From Xiheibacterium sp038325765 (GTDB lineage Bacteria; Myxococcota_A; Polyangia; Nannocystales; Nannocystaceae): a DNA stretch of 64,000 nt. Shown here one piece after another: positions 16,306 through 25,331 of the stretch. The position numbers and the translations under genes were made by a program. Numbering within the stretch: the stretch's first letter is position 1; each line of letters opens with the position of its first letter. The notes under the pieces were generated by a model that saw nothing but the letters and a program-made list of their open reading frames with translations, ran no database searches and had not been told where the DNA came from. Location of the stretch: contig JBBQJI010000028.1 of assembly GCA_038325765.1 (NCBI GenBank), positions 33,050 to 97,049 of the forward strand. The letters are read 5' to 3'.

Positions 16306-17931
16306 GTGGTCCGTCTCGTCGCGCTGGTGCTGGTGGCCGTGCTCGCCGGTTGTCGCTGCGGCGGCGACGGTGAGGGCGGCGCCGAGCTTCCGTCCGCCTC
16401 GCCGGCGCCGGCGGCGGCCCTCGCCCCCGTCGATCTGCCGGCCCGACCGCCGCGGCACCTCGTCATCGCCCACGGCTCGCAGCTCGAGGGCGCCGAGCTC
16501 GGATCGATCGAGTCCCTCGACCTCGCGCTCGCCGAGTCCGATCGGCTGGGCCAGCTGGCCGAGCTCGACGCCGCCAGCGTGTGCGCGGGCATCGACCTCG
16601 GCGCGGTGGCCAGGCGGGCCCCTGCCCTGCACACCCTGCGCATCTCCGGGTGCGGCGGGCTGTTGTCGGGCCTCGGCGCGGCGAGGGGCCTGCGATCGCT
16701 GACGCTGTCCGAGCTCGAGCTCGACGCGGCGGCGGTGGCCCAGCTCGCCGCGCTCGAGGGCCTCACCGCGCTCACGCTCGTCCGGGTCACGGTGCCGGAG
16801 ACCGTCGAGCTCGACGCGCTCGGCAAGCTCGGGCTGCACGAGATCACGCTGCATGATCTCGAGCGCGACAGCCGGCTCGCCCACCTGCTCGATCTGTGGC
16901 CGCGCTCGCTGGTGCGGGCGACATTGTCCGGCAGCTGGGCCGGCCACGACGCGATGACACAGCTCGCCAAGGCGCAGGCCCTCGAGCGGCTCGAGCTGCG
17001 CGACACTCGGGTCGGCAATTTTTCGCTCAACCAGATCAAACCGCTGACCAAGCTCCGCGAGGTGGTCTGGTCGGGCGACACGTTCAACGACAACAGCGCG
17101 CTGTACTTCCGCGACCTCGCGGTGACCCACTTCACCTGCGACTGTCCGCGCTTCGGCGACGGCGGACTGCACACGTTGCGCCACTGCGCGTCGATCGAGC
17201 GCCTCGAGCTGCCCCGCTCGCAGATCACGGGCGCCGGCCTGGGCGCGCTGACCAAGCTCCCGGAGCTGCGTGAGCTGCTCATCGGCGATCGCGACATCGG
17301 CCAGGCCGGCCTGGGCGCGCTCGCCGCGGTGCCCAAGCTGCGCCGGCTGGAGCTGTCGGGCACGGCCGCGCAGCCGAGCATGCCCGGGCTCGGGGCGCTG
17401 GTGCACCTCGAGCAGCTCCGCGTGCACTACCCCGAGCTCGACGATCGCGCCGCGGCCGAGATCGGACGCATGGTCCCCCTGCGCGACCTCGATCTCGCCC
17501 GCACCCGCATCTCGGATGTCGGCCTCGCCCACTTCGCGTCGTTGGTGAACCTGCAGTCGCTGGCGCTCTCGCACACCCGCGTGACCAACCGCGGTCTGTC
17601 GGCCCTGTCGGGGCTCACCCAGCTCCGCGCGCTGCACCTCGATCACACCGACGTCGTCGACGCCGCCACCCAGCACATCGCGCCGCTGCACGGACTGCAG
17701 ACCCTCCGCCTCGATCACACGCTCGTCACCGATGCGTCGATCGACGCGCTGCTCGGGCTCACCGCGCTCGTCCGCCTCGATGTGTCGGGCACCGTGATCA
17801 CGCCCGAGGGCTTGGCGCGGCTGCAGACGCTGCCGCACCTCACCGAGCTCGTCGGCGGGCGAGCCGACGCGGTGGCGCCCATCCCGCCGGCCCAGGACGA
17901 GGTCGAGGCGGGCACCGGCGACGCCGGTTGA
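16306..17931 (+). CDS. Leucine-rich-repeat lipoprotein
   Basis: 541 residues from a GTG at 16306 that opens a compact signal, MVRLVALVLVAVLAGCRCGG, with lipobox LAGC and Cys16. After an Ala/Pro linker, about 15 LRR units run from about residue 120 to the end. The last units (LRDLDLARTRISDVGLAHF, LQSLALSHTRVTNRGLSAL) show the 24-residue LxxLxLxxTxVTDxGLxxL pattern of bacterial/planctomycete-type LRRs. Such solenoids bind proteins; in a myxobacterium, contact at the outer membrane is plausible. The reading frame stays open far upstream, but that part lacks coding character. It converges on the thiD-like gene with a gap of 13 bp. Confidence 0.8.
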   Translation: MVRLVALVLVAVLAGCRCGGDGEGGAELPSASPAPAAALAPVDLPARPPRHLVIAHGSQLEGAELGSIESLDLALAESDRLGQLAELDAASVCAGIDLGAVARRAPALHTLRISGCGGLLSGLGAARGLRSLTLSELELDAAAVAQLAALEGLTALTLVRVTVPETVELDALGKLGLHEITLHDLERDSRLAHLLDLWPRSLVRATLSGSWAGHDAMTQLAKAQALERLELRDTRVGNFSLNQIKPLTKLREVVWSGDTFNDNSALYFRDLAVTHFTCDCPRFGDGGLHTLRHCASIERLELPRSQITGAGLGALTKLPELRELLIGDRDIGQAGLGALAAVPKLRRLELSGTAAQPSMPGLGALVHLEQLRVHYPELDDRAAAEIGRMVPLRDLDLARTRISDVGLAHFASLVNLQSLALSHTRVTNRGLSALSGLTQLRALHLDHTDVVDAATQHIAPLHGLQTLRLDHTLVTDASIDALLGLTALVRLDVSGTVITPEGLARLQTLPHLTELVGGRADAVAPIPPAQDEVEAGTGDAG

Positions 17932-17944
17932 CGCGGCTCGCGCT

Positions 17945-18691
17945 TCACAGCGACAGGTGCGGGCGACCGTCGGGGCCGAAGATGGTGTGCGTGCGGGCCT
18001 CGTCGAGCCACGCGATCGCAGCGCCGCAGGCGTCGACCAAAGGCACTCCGCCCGCCATGCCGCAGGCGATCGCGGTCGCGAGGGCGCAGCCGGTGCCCCG
18101 CGGATCGGGGCCCGCCCGCCGCCGCCTCGCGAACCGGTGGCACGCGTCCCCCACCACCAGCCGATCGCAGACCCACGCCGGATCGTCGCCGTGTCCGTCC
18201 TTGAGCAGCAGCGACGCCGGTCCAAGGCGCCGTACCGCAGCGACGAGCGCAGCATCGTCGCCCGGCACATCGCCGAGCAGCGCGATCGCCTCGGCGCGGT
18301 TGGGTGTCACGAGATCGACCTGCGCGGCGAGCCGCAGCAGCGATTCCGCATCCGCCCCCATGTCGCCACCATCGCTCGCGCGCAGCACCGGGTCGAGCAC
18401 CCGGGGGCAGCGAAGGGTGGCGACGGCCTGGGCGACCACGTCGACGCACGCCGCGGGGACGAGGCCGATCTTCACCGCGCCCGCCTCGGCCACACGCGTC
18501 AGCGCAGCCCGCAGCGCCGCGGACTCCGTCGGCTCGGCGCGCGCCGGTCGACCATCGCCCTGCTGGGTGACGGCGGTCAGCACGGTGACCACCGCCAGCG
18601 CAGGCGCCACTGCGCTGGCCACTGCACGATCGCGACCGACCCCGGCGCCGCCGGTCGGATCGATCCCGCCGATGATCCACAGCGTCGTCAC
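17945..18691 (-). CDS. ThiD-like (hydroxymethyl)pyrimidine (phosphate) kinase
   Basis: 248 residues of ribokinase fold. The N-terminal IGGIDPTGGAGVGRD corresponds to GSDSGGGAGIQAD in ThiD, KIGLVPA follows, then DPVLRASDG, the nucleotide-binding part LLLKDGHGD and anion-hole motif PRGTGCALATAIA with the catalytic-Asp position replaced in sequence context (RGTGC rather than GTGDT, as usual for ThiD). ThiD phosphorylates HMP-P in thiamine synthesis. The first substrate loop differs from the consensus, so a pyridoxal-kinase-like activity cannot be excluded. The GTG start overlaps the preceding stop as GTGA (18688-18691), so translation is coupled to the cyclophilin gene. Confidence 0.75.
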   Translation of the reverse strand: MTTLWIIGGIDPTGGAGVGRDRAVASAVAPALAVVTVLTAVTQQGDGRPARAEPTESAALRAALTRVAEAGAVKIGLVPAACVDVVAQAVATLRCPRVLDPVLRASDGGDMGADAESLLRLAAQVDLVTPNRAEAIALLGDVPGDDAALVAAVRRLGPASLLLKDGHGDDPAWVCDRLVVGDACHRFARRRRAGPDPRGTGCALATAIACGMAGGVPLVDACGAAIAWLDEARTHTIFGPDGRPHLSL

Positions 18692-21015
18692 TGCGCCTGC
18701 CGTGGTGCGATCACCTCGACGCGCACGATCGTGTCCTGCGGCAGCAGCCGATCGACGACGTCGAGCCCCTCGGTCACCTGTCCGATCACCGCGAAGCGAC
18801 CGTCGAGGTGGGGCTGGCGGGTCTGCGCGATGAAGAACTGCGAACCGCCGGTGTCTTTGCCCGCGAGCGCCATGCCGACGGTGCCGCGCTCGTAGCGGAC
18901 ATCGGACCACTCGCACGGCAGCAACCATCCCGGACCGCCATAGCCGTCGCCGCGCGGATCGCCGCCTTGGGCCACGAAGCCCGGCACTACCCGGTGGAAC
19001 CGCAGACCGTCGAAGTAGCCCTCGCGAGCGAGGGCGACGAGGTTCGCTTGGGCGATCGGCGCCGGCATCCCGGCGAAGTCGATGACGATCGCGCCCGCGG
19101 CGGTGTGCAGACGCAGGCCGGTCACGCCCTCCGCGACGAACGCGTCGAGACCCAGGCCGAGCCGAGCATCGAACGGCGCGATGCCCGGCGCGGGTGTCAT
19201 CGGCTCGAGCTGGGCCCGCAGGTCGTCGAACCCCGCCAGAGCCGCCCACGCCGCGCGACGGACCGCATCGCTGGGATCGGCGCCGAGCGGCACGACGGTG
19301 CGCGACAACCACGTGTGGGCCTCGTCGCGGGCGCTGGCGAGGCCCGGGCTCGACGAACCATCGCCGCGATCGACTACCTGCACCTGCGCGTTGGCGCCGC
19401 GTGCGAGGGCGCCGAGCGCCTCGATCGCGGCGATGCGAGCCTCGATCGCCGAAGCCGGATCGGCGGTGCGCAGCAGGCCCTCGAGCGCGGCCGCGGCCGC
19501 GGGATCGCGACGATCGCGGTCGACCGCCCGCGCCGCGATCGCCCCCGCCGCCGCCGCGAGCACGCCCGGATCGGCGCGCACCAGCGCGTCGCGGAGCACC
19601 GCGCTGACCCGCGGATCGTCGAGGTCCGCGAGCGCGGAGAGGGCCGCGGCCGCGAGCGCAGGCCGATGATCACGCGCGCGCTCGACCAGCGCGTCGGCCC
19701 GCGAAGGCCGCGAGTCCGCGCGCGTCGTCGCCACCCACGCCTCGATCGCGAGCGCCTCGCCATAGGACTCGGGCAACGCCGCAACGCCCTCGTTGCAGCG
19801 CTCGACGTCGCCCACCGGCGCGCCCGCGACCGCGGCCAGCAGCGCCAGCTCGCAGCGCACGACACCGAGTTCGGTCGCGTGTCGATCGCCCTGCGGCGTC
19901 GCGGCCGAGATCGCCTCGCGCATCCCCGCCAGCGCGGTGAACGACTCGGGCTCGGCGTCGATCGCCCGGCGCATCGACTGCAGCGCCGTCCACACCACCA
20001 CGGCGCGGGTGCCCGTGATCGACTCGGGTGTGAGCGCGACCAGTCGCGCGACGAGGACCGCGCGCCCGTCGACATGGGCCGCGAGCGCGCGGACGGCCTC
20101 GACCTCGACCAGCCACGGCGCCGCGGGATCGCCGAGCACCGCCGGCGGCACCGACTGCGGCAGCTCGCCCAGGGCGCCGAGCGCCCTCCATCCCAGCCGC
20201 GCGACCTCGTCGTCGTCACCGGCGACGGCGACCGACAGCCGCGTCACCCACGGCTCGCGCGCGGCGAAGCGCTCCGCCGAGGGCACGATGCACCTGCCCA
20301 ACGCCCCGAGCGCCGCTTCGCGCACCGCCGGCGCACCGCCGTCGATCGCCGCCCCGAGAACCACCACAGTGTCGGTATGCAGCGGATGTCGCCGCGCGCA
20401 CGCGATCGCGATCGCATCGAACGCGGCCACGCGATCGTCGTCCGTGTCCGCGGATCCACCGGCGCCCAGCGCCGTCGCCCACAGCGTCTGGCTCGTGCGC
20501 CCACCGATGCGCCCGATCGCGAAGCCGAGCGCGGCTCGCCCGTGGTGATCCTCGGTCACCGCGAAGCGGGTCCACAGGTCGCGTTCGAGAATCACCCACG
20601 CGCCCGTCGGCTCGACCGCCTCACCGGCGCCCGACGCCGGCGGCTCGAGGAGTCCGATCGCGGCGAGGACCCCCGGCGACGGCGCGGCGATCGCGAGCTG
20701 CTGAAGGACGATCTCGGCGGCATCGCGCGGTCCGATCCGCGCGTAGCTCCTCCACGTGTCGTCGTCGGTCGGCGACGCGTGATCCATCGGCAGCGCGGTG
20801 GCATCGCGGGCAAGCTCTGCGGCGATCGCCTCGCGTCGTGCCAAGGGGGGCGGCCAGGGCACGCCGCTCCACGTGCGCCCATCGGCGGCAGCGGACGCGG
20901 GCGCAGAGCCCGGGGGTGGGTCCGCGTCGGCTGCCGGAGACGCGGGCTTCCCACAGCCCAATGCCAGCTGCAGCCCCACCGTGCCCGCGATGCGAGCCGC
21001 CCTCCGCGCCGCCAT
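18688..21015 (-). CDS. HEAT-repeat lipoprotein with C-terminal cyclophilin domain
   Basis: 775 residues. The N-terminus AARIAGTVGLQLALGCGKPAS has lipobox LALGC. About 500 residues of Ala-rich paired helices follow (AALGALGRCIVPS, ARLGWRALGALGEL, AALSALADLDDPRVSAVLRD), HEAT or PBS-lyase-like. The last roughly 160 residues are a cyclophilin: FHRVVPGFVAQGGDPRG, KDTGGSQFFIAQ and HLDGRFAVIGQV keep the catalytic Arg/Phe/Gln pattern. A peptidyl-prolyl isomerase held in the periplasm by a lipid and presenting its substrate on a helical solenoid is inferred. The ATG at 21015 opens the signal; a frame extension upstream has no signal-like features. Confidence 0.82.
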   Translation of the reverse strand: MAARRAARIAGTVGLQLALGCGKPASPAADADPPPGSAPASAAADGRTWSGVPWPPPLARREAIAAELARDATALPMDHASPTDDDTWRSYARIGPRDAAEIVLQQLAIAAPSPGVLAAIGLLEPPASGAGEAVEPTGAWVILERDLWTRFAVTEDHHGRAALGFAIGRIGGRTSQTLWATALGAGGSADTDDDRVAAFDAIAIACARRHPLHTDTVVVLGAAIDGGAPAVREAALGALGRCIVPSAERFAAREPWVTRLSVAVAGDDDEVARLGWRALGALGELPQSVPPAVLGDPAAPWLVEVEAVRALAAHVDGRAVLVARLVALTPESITGTRAVVVWTALQSMRRAIDAEPESFTALAGMREAISAATPQGDRHATELGVVRCELALLAAVAGAPVGDVERCNEGVAALPESYGEALAIEAWVATTRADSRPSRADALVERARDHRPALAAAALSALADLDDPRVSAVLRDALVRADPGVLAAAAGAIAARAVDRDRRDPAAAAALEGLLRTADPASAIEARIAAIEALGALARGANAQVQVVDRGDGSSSPGLASARDEAHTWLSRTVVPLGADPSDAVRRAAWAALAGFDDLRAQLEPMTPAPGIAPFDARLGLGLDAFVAEGVTGLRLHTAAGAIVIDFAGMPAPIAQANLVALAREGYFDGLRFHRVVPGFVAQGGDPRGDGYGGPGWLLPCEWSDVRYERGTVGMALAGKDTGGSQFFIAQTRQPHLDGRFAVIGQVTEGLDVVDRLLPQDTIVRVEVIAPRQAQ

Positions 21016-21066
21016 CGTTCGCCCGCAGATTAGCCGAGGGGAGCGGATGCAGTACACTTGGCCGGC

Positions 21067-21279
21067 ATGGCCAAGTACACAGGCACGGTCCGCCACAGCA
21101 CGCTCGAGGGCGGGTTCTTCGAGCTGCAATCCGATGACGGCACCGTGTACCGTCTGCAGGGCGACTTCGCGGTGACCGACGGTGACCGCGTTCGCGTGCA
21201 CGGCACCGTCGAGTCCGGCGGCTTCGGCCTCCACATGAGCGGGCCCGCGATCGCCGTCGACCGCGTCGAACCGATGTGA
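21067..21279 (+). CDS. Small OB/SH3-like protein, DUF5818-type
   Basis: 70 residues, ATG at 21067 (MAKYTGTVRHS). Strand-rich: FFELQSDDGTVYRL, then GDRVRVHGTVE and GFGLHMSGPAI. Pattern and length resemble DUF5818 proteins, short beta-barrels of unknown function. The start is 51 bp from the divergent HEAT-cyclophilin start, so the two probably share a promoter region. Confidence 0.7.
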   Translation: MAKYTGTVRHSTLEGGFFELQSDDGTVYRLQGDFAVTDGDRVRVHGTVESGGFGLHMSGPAIAVDRVEPM

Positions 21280-21420
21280 ATCCTTGCGGAGGACGCTACC
21301 GCGTCCTCCCCGCATTCCGGTCGCTTCGCGACAAGCCGTCTGCGCTCGCCTCGGCGGCGCACGACGTCCTCCACCGCGGCCCAGGATCGCAGTACCGGCA
21401 CGCCGAAGCGTGCCGGCCGG

Positions 21421-21502
21421 TGCGAGGGAAGGGACTCGAACCCCCACGTCTTGCGACACACGGACCTGAACCGTGCGCGTCTACCAATTTCGCCACCCTC
21501 GC
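21421..21502 (-). tRNA. tRNA-Leu (CAG)
   Basis: 82 nt. Acceptor GCGAGGG pairs with CCCTCGC plus discriminator A. The anticodon arm CACGG-TTCAGGT-CCGTG gives CAG. A long variable arm (TGTCGCAAGACGT) and a T-arm with two G-U pairs are present. CCA is not encoded. Confidence 0.93.
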
Positions 21503-21540
21503 GATCGGCCGGGGGAAACTATGGTGCGGCGGCGCGGACG

Positions 21541-24500
21541 TCAAGTGCGACTTTGCGCCGGATCGTCCGGGTCGCGCCAACCATCGTCGGAGATCGGCTC
21601 CACCACGACGCGGGCCCCCCCGGGTGCGGTCAAATCGATGGGTCGCGATCCGCTGCTGCCGGGGCCGGGCTCCGGCTGCGATGCCGGGATCCCGGTCGCC
21701 TCGTCAGGGCCACGCGGGCCCACGCGACGCTCGGGTTCGGGGCGCGCGGCCAGGCGACGCTCGGCGCCGATGCGATCGATCTCGGCGGCGCGCCGCGGCT
21801 CGGTCGCGGGCCGCGACTCGCCACCCGCACGCACCTCGCCGCCCGCACGCACATCACCCTCGGCCGCGCGACGATCGCCCGCCGCCTGGGCGAGGTTCGC
21901 CGCCGTCGGCAGCATGATCGGCCCCACATCGACCTGCGTGCGGTCGGACTCGTCGAGGTCGGCGAACAGCTCGTCGATGCTCTCGGGCTCGACCAACCGC
22001 GGCGAGCCGTCGCCCATCCCCAACCGCGCGAGCTTGGCCCGCTCGCTCGCGAGCAATCGGCTCTGCTCGACCGCCCGGGTCTGGGAGGCGCCGAGCAGGT
22101 TACGCGTGACCTCGAGCTCCTCCAAGGTGTCGTCGAATTGTTCGCGCTGCTTCTCGAGCTGCGCGAGCCCGGCGGCGAGCCGCGCGGCGTTGCGATCGCT
22201 CGCGTCGCTCATCTCCCAGATGCGCTGCTCGGCGGCGTCGAGCTGACCGAGGGCCTGCTCGTGCTCCTGGGCGCGGATCTCGAGCTCGAGTTGGAGCCGA
22301 CGCAGGCGGATGCGGTCGATGCCGGGCTCGTCGGTCCGCTCGCGCGCGGCAGCGCCGTCGAGATCACCGGTGGGTGCCATGGCAGCCATCTCGGCGCGTA
22401 GCCGGATGACCTCGGCGACTGCGGCCTCGGGCCAGCCCCGCATCTCGTGCTGCATCGCAGCGGGATCATGCAGCACGCTCGTCAGCCGCTCGTTGACCTC
22501 GGCCACCGCATCGAGCTCGCGCCGCAGCAAGAACAGCTCGGCTCCGCTCGACTCCTGGGCCGACGCGACGTCATCGAGCTCCTGCTCGCGCTCGCGCAGG
22601 TGACGACGCAGCACCTCGCGTTCGGCCGCGAGCTGCTCGAGCTGGTGCTGCAGCTCGCTCGCGCGCGCCTCCGACTCTCGACGCTCGATCCGCGTGGTCT
22701 CTACCTGCTGCTGGAGATCGCCCACACTGGCGGCGAGCTGCTCGAGCTCGACCAGCCGCACATCGAGCTCGCCCTGCAGCCCGCTGCCCTGCGCGGCGTG
22801 CCGCTCGAGTTCGGCCCGCAGGCTGCCGAGTTCGACGCCGGCGTCGACGAGTTGCTGTTCGCGTCGCTTGGCCACGGCGTGGGCCTCGCGCTCGCGACCC
22901 GTCGCATGCTCGACGCGCACACCGAGCTCAGCCAGCTCCGTCGCCCGACCCTCGAGCTCGGTACGCAGCCGCTGCACGTCATCGGAGCGCGACGCCACCG
23001 CGTCGAGCTCGCGACGCAAACGCGTGGTCTCGTCCTCACGCACCCGCACGGCCGCGAGCGCGTCGGAGCGCTCGATCTCGGTGCGACGCAGCTCGGTACC
23101 CAGCCGCTCGACCTCGAGGCCGCGCTCGTGCTCGATCTGTCGCGCGCGCTCGAGTTGATCGCGCATGCGCTCGAGCTCGGCCGCGATCTTCACCACCTCG
23201 ATGCGATCGCGCTGGGCGTCGTCGCGCGAGGTCCACAGCTTCTCCTCGAGTTTCTCGAGCGCGGCCGTGCGCCGGGCCAGATCCTCGCGCAAACGATCGC
23301 GGTCGAACGCGATCTCGGCGTGGACTCGCCCCTGCTCGGCGCTGTGAGCCGCGGAGGCCGACAGCTCCTCGGCGCGGGCGCGGGCGTGGGCCATGGCGCG
23401 TTCGGTCTGCTCGACGCGCTCGCGCAGCATCGACACCTCGGCGCCGAGCCGCGACGACTCCTGGATGCGCTCGGTGAGCTGTTCTTCGGTGGTGGCGACA
23501 CGACGGCGGGCGAAGTCGATCTCGGCTTCGACCCGCGCCGCGAGCTGGCGGGCCGCCTCGCGCTCGACCGCGACCACCTCGAGCTGCCGCGCGAGGTGCT
23601 CGCGCTCGGCGGTGACGCGATCCACCCGCGTGCGCAGCTCGGAGATCAGGGCGTTGCGCTCGTCGAGCTCGCGATTGCGCTGCTCGGCGCGCTCGCCGTC
23701 ACGCACCGACGATTGCTCGAGCTCGCGAAGCGAACGGGTCAGCACCGCGACGTCGGTCTCGCGGGTGCGAACCAGCTCCTGGGCGCCGAGAAGCGCCCTG
23801 CGGGCCGCCTCGAGCTCGCGCCGCGTCTCGGGATCCTCGACGACGATGGGGGCCGGGGGCGCCGCTGCGGGCTCGGGCACCGCGCGCTCGGGCGAGGGCT
23901 CGGGCTTCGTCGCGGCCGCGGGCTCACCGATGCTCGGCGACGGCGACACCACGCTCGGCCACGGCGGCCGATCGAGGGGCACCAGCACGCACTGCATCGC
24001 CTCGGCCAGACGCGGGTCCGCGGCCCGCGAGCCGGCCAGCGCCAGGTAGTACGTCGCCTCCGGCGCGCCCTGCAGCAACGCCTCGCGCACGACGACGGGC
24101 GTGACGCGATCGTCGTCGAGCACCGGCGCCAGGCTGAAGCCCTGCCACGGCAGCTGCGCGAACATCTGGACCCGCTCGAAGCCGGCCCCGAGCTCGCGCT
24201 CGAGCACCCAGAAGTCGACGACACCATCCGCCGCGACCTCGGGTTGAGCAGCCCACGCCGCGAACACGCCCTCGGGCGCGAGGACGCGCCGCGCCTCCGT
24301 GATCACGCGCGCACGATGCCCGGCACCGAGGCCGGCCCAACCCTCGATGCACACCACCACGTGTGCGCTGCCGTCGGGCAGCGGTAGCGTCGGCACCCCT
24401 GGTCGCACGTCGAGACCCGCGGCCGCGTCGAGCTCGCCGACCACGATCACGCGGGCGCCCGCGTCGCGCAGTCGCCGAGGCCCCTCGGGCCCACCCGGCG

Positions 24501-24585
24501 CCACGACCACGACGACCCGGCCGGGGGCCCAGCGCTCGATCACGAGATATGCAGCGAGGTGATCCACGCCCGGGCGCGTGAGCAT
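21541..24585 (-). CDS. Methyltransferase-like domain plus long coiled coil
   Basis: 1014 residues. Residues 1-200 have a Rossmann-like pattern (RVVVVVAPGGPEGPRRLRDA, VIVVGELDA, LPLPDGSAHVVVCIEG, EARRVLAPEGVFAAW) of a class I SAM-methyltransferase of type 11/12. A clear GxGxG site is missing, so the domain may be inactive. After a Pro/Ala linker, about 600 residues are continuous heptad coiled coil (AERDxL, ELEQSS and similar). The tail from about 860 is basic, Pro-rich and disordered. N-terminal globular domain plus coiled coil is the layout of myxobacterial polarity and motility scaffolds such as FrzS and AglZ, which carry receiver domains instead. The ATG at 24585 is preceded by a TATTAT sequence. 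Confidence 0.65.
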   Translation of the reverse strand: MLTRPGVDHLAAYLVIERWAPGRVVVVVAPGGPEGPRRLRDAGARVIVVGELDAAAGLDVRPGVPTLPLPDGSAHVVVCIEGWAGLGAGHRARVITEARRVLAPEGVFAAWAAQPEVAADGVVDFWVLERELGAGFERVQMFAQLPWQGFSLAPVLDDDRVTPVVVREALLQGAPEATYYLALAGSRAADPRLAEAMQCVLVPLDRPPWPSVVSPSPSIGEPAAATKPEPSPERAVPEPAAAPPAPIVVEDPETRRELEAARRALLGAQELVRTRETDVAVLTRSLRELEQSSVRDGERAEQRNRELDERNALISELRTRVDRVTAEREHLARQLEVVAVEREAARQLAARVEAEIDFARRRVATTEEQLTERIQESSRLGAEVSMLRERVEQTERAMAHARARAEELSASAAHSAEQGRVHAEIAFDRDRLREDLARRTAALEKLEEKLWTSRDDAQRDRIEVVKIAAELERMRDQLERARQIEHERGLEVERLGTELRRTEIERSDALAAVRVREDETTRLRRELDAVASRSDDVQRLRTELEGRATELAELGVRVEHATGREREAHAVAKRREQQLVDAGVELGSLRAELERHAAQGSGLQGELDVRLVELEQLAASVGDLQQQVETTRIERRESEARASELQHQLEQLAAEREVLRRHLREREQELDDVASAQESSGAELFLLRRELDAVAEVNERLTSVLHDPAAMQHEMRGWPEAAVAEVIRLRAEMAAMAPTGDLDGAAARERTDEPGIDRIRLRRLQLELEIRAQEHEQALGQLDAAEQRIWEMSDASDRNAARLAAGLAQLEKQREQFDDTLEELEVTRNLLGASQTRAVEQSRLLASERAKLARLGMGDGSPRLVEPESIDELFADLDESDRTQVDVGPIMLPTAANLAQAAGDRRAAEGDVRAGGEVRAGGESRPATEPRRAAEIDRIGAERRLAARPEPERRVGPRGPDEATGIPASQPEPGPGSSGSRPIDLTAPGGARVVVEPISDDGWRDPDDPAQSRT

Positions 24586-24766
24586 AATATGATCGGTGAG
24601 CGCGGGTCGACTCGTCCCGCAGGCGATACCGCGGGCCACAGACGAGCCTGGGATGTCGCGCCCTGCCCGGTGTCGCGCAGCTGGCCCACACCGGTCTCGT
24701 TCCCTCGTCGCCTTCGTCGCGCGTGAACCGCTGCCCGTAGTTCACCCTCAACCCAGAGCACCTCCC

Positions 24767-25174
24767 ATGGCGCAGCCGGTCAAGTACAAGCAGCCCCGCG
24801 TCATCAACGTCGTGTCGGTGATCCTCGTGCTGCTCCTGCTCGCGGGTGGGTGGACGGTCTACGAGATGGTGCGCGTCGGATTCCTGAAGCAAGAGGCCTA
24901 TCGCATGCTCGAGGAGACGGGCTCCACGTTCGCCGGGCGACGGCAACTCTTTCGCAAGGACGAGCGCGCGCGCGACCAGTTGCGCTCGCGCATGGAGTCC
25001 CAGATCCGCGGCGTCGGCGTCGACGATCCCGACATCGAGACGTGGATCGACGTCGAGGGCAGCGCGGTCGTGCTCGGCGCGGTCTTCACGGCCCGCTATC
25101 ACTGGCCCTTCGACGTGCTCGAACCGATCGCGCGCGACGTACAGATCGAGCACCAAGTCGCGCTGCCCGAGTGA
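24767..25174 (+). CDS. Small single-TM protein, unknown
   Basis: 135 residues, ATG at 24767. A basic N-terminus (KYKQPR) is followed by one TM helix (VVSVILVLLLLAGGWTVYEM, about 15-34), then a charged extracytoplasmic part with a strand-rich end (VEGSAVVLGAVFTARYHWPF). Topology N-in, C-out. No family recognised. Divergent from the coiled-coil gene, 181 bp between starts, and first of a possible run with the cyclase gene 157 bp later. Confidence 0.65.
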   Translation: MAQPVKYKQPRVINVVSVILVLLLLAGGWTVYEMVRVGFLKQEAYRMLEETGSTFAGRRQLFRKDERARDQLRSRMESQIRGVGVDDPDIETWIDVEGSAVVLGAVFTARYHWPFDVLEPIARDVQIEHQVALPE

Positions 25175-25331
25175 GCACGAGCTCGGTCGACGCCGGGACG
25201 GCCACCATGCGATCGGGGTCGGACCACGGCCGCCGGCGCCCTGGTGCGCCCGGTCACCGTGACCTGGCTCCCCATGAAGGCCTGCCGCGCACGGGGGGGG
25301 CCCACCGCCCGGTGCCGGCCGAGCTGCTACG

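Noticed and set aside
12603..21502. tRNA-Leu genes as integration sites of a mobile element
   Set aside because: No integrase and no repeat of the tRNA 3' ends is visible, and the genes between look like ordinary chromosome content.
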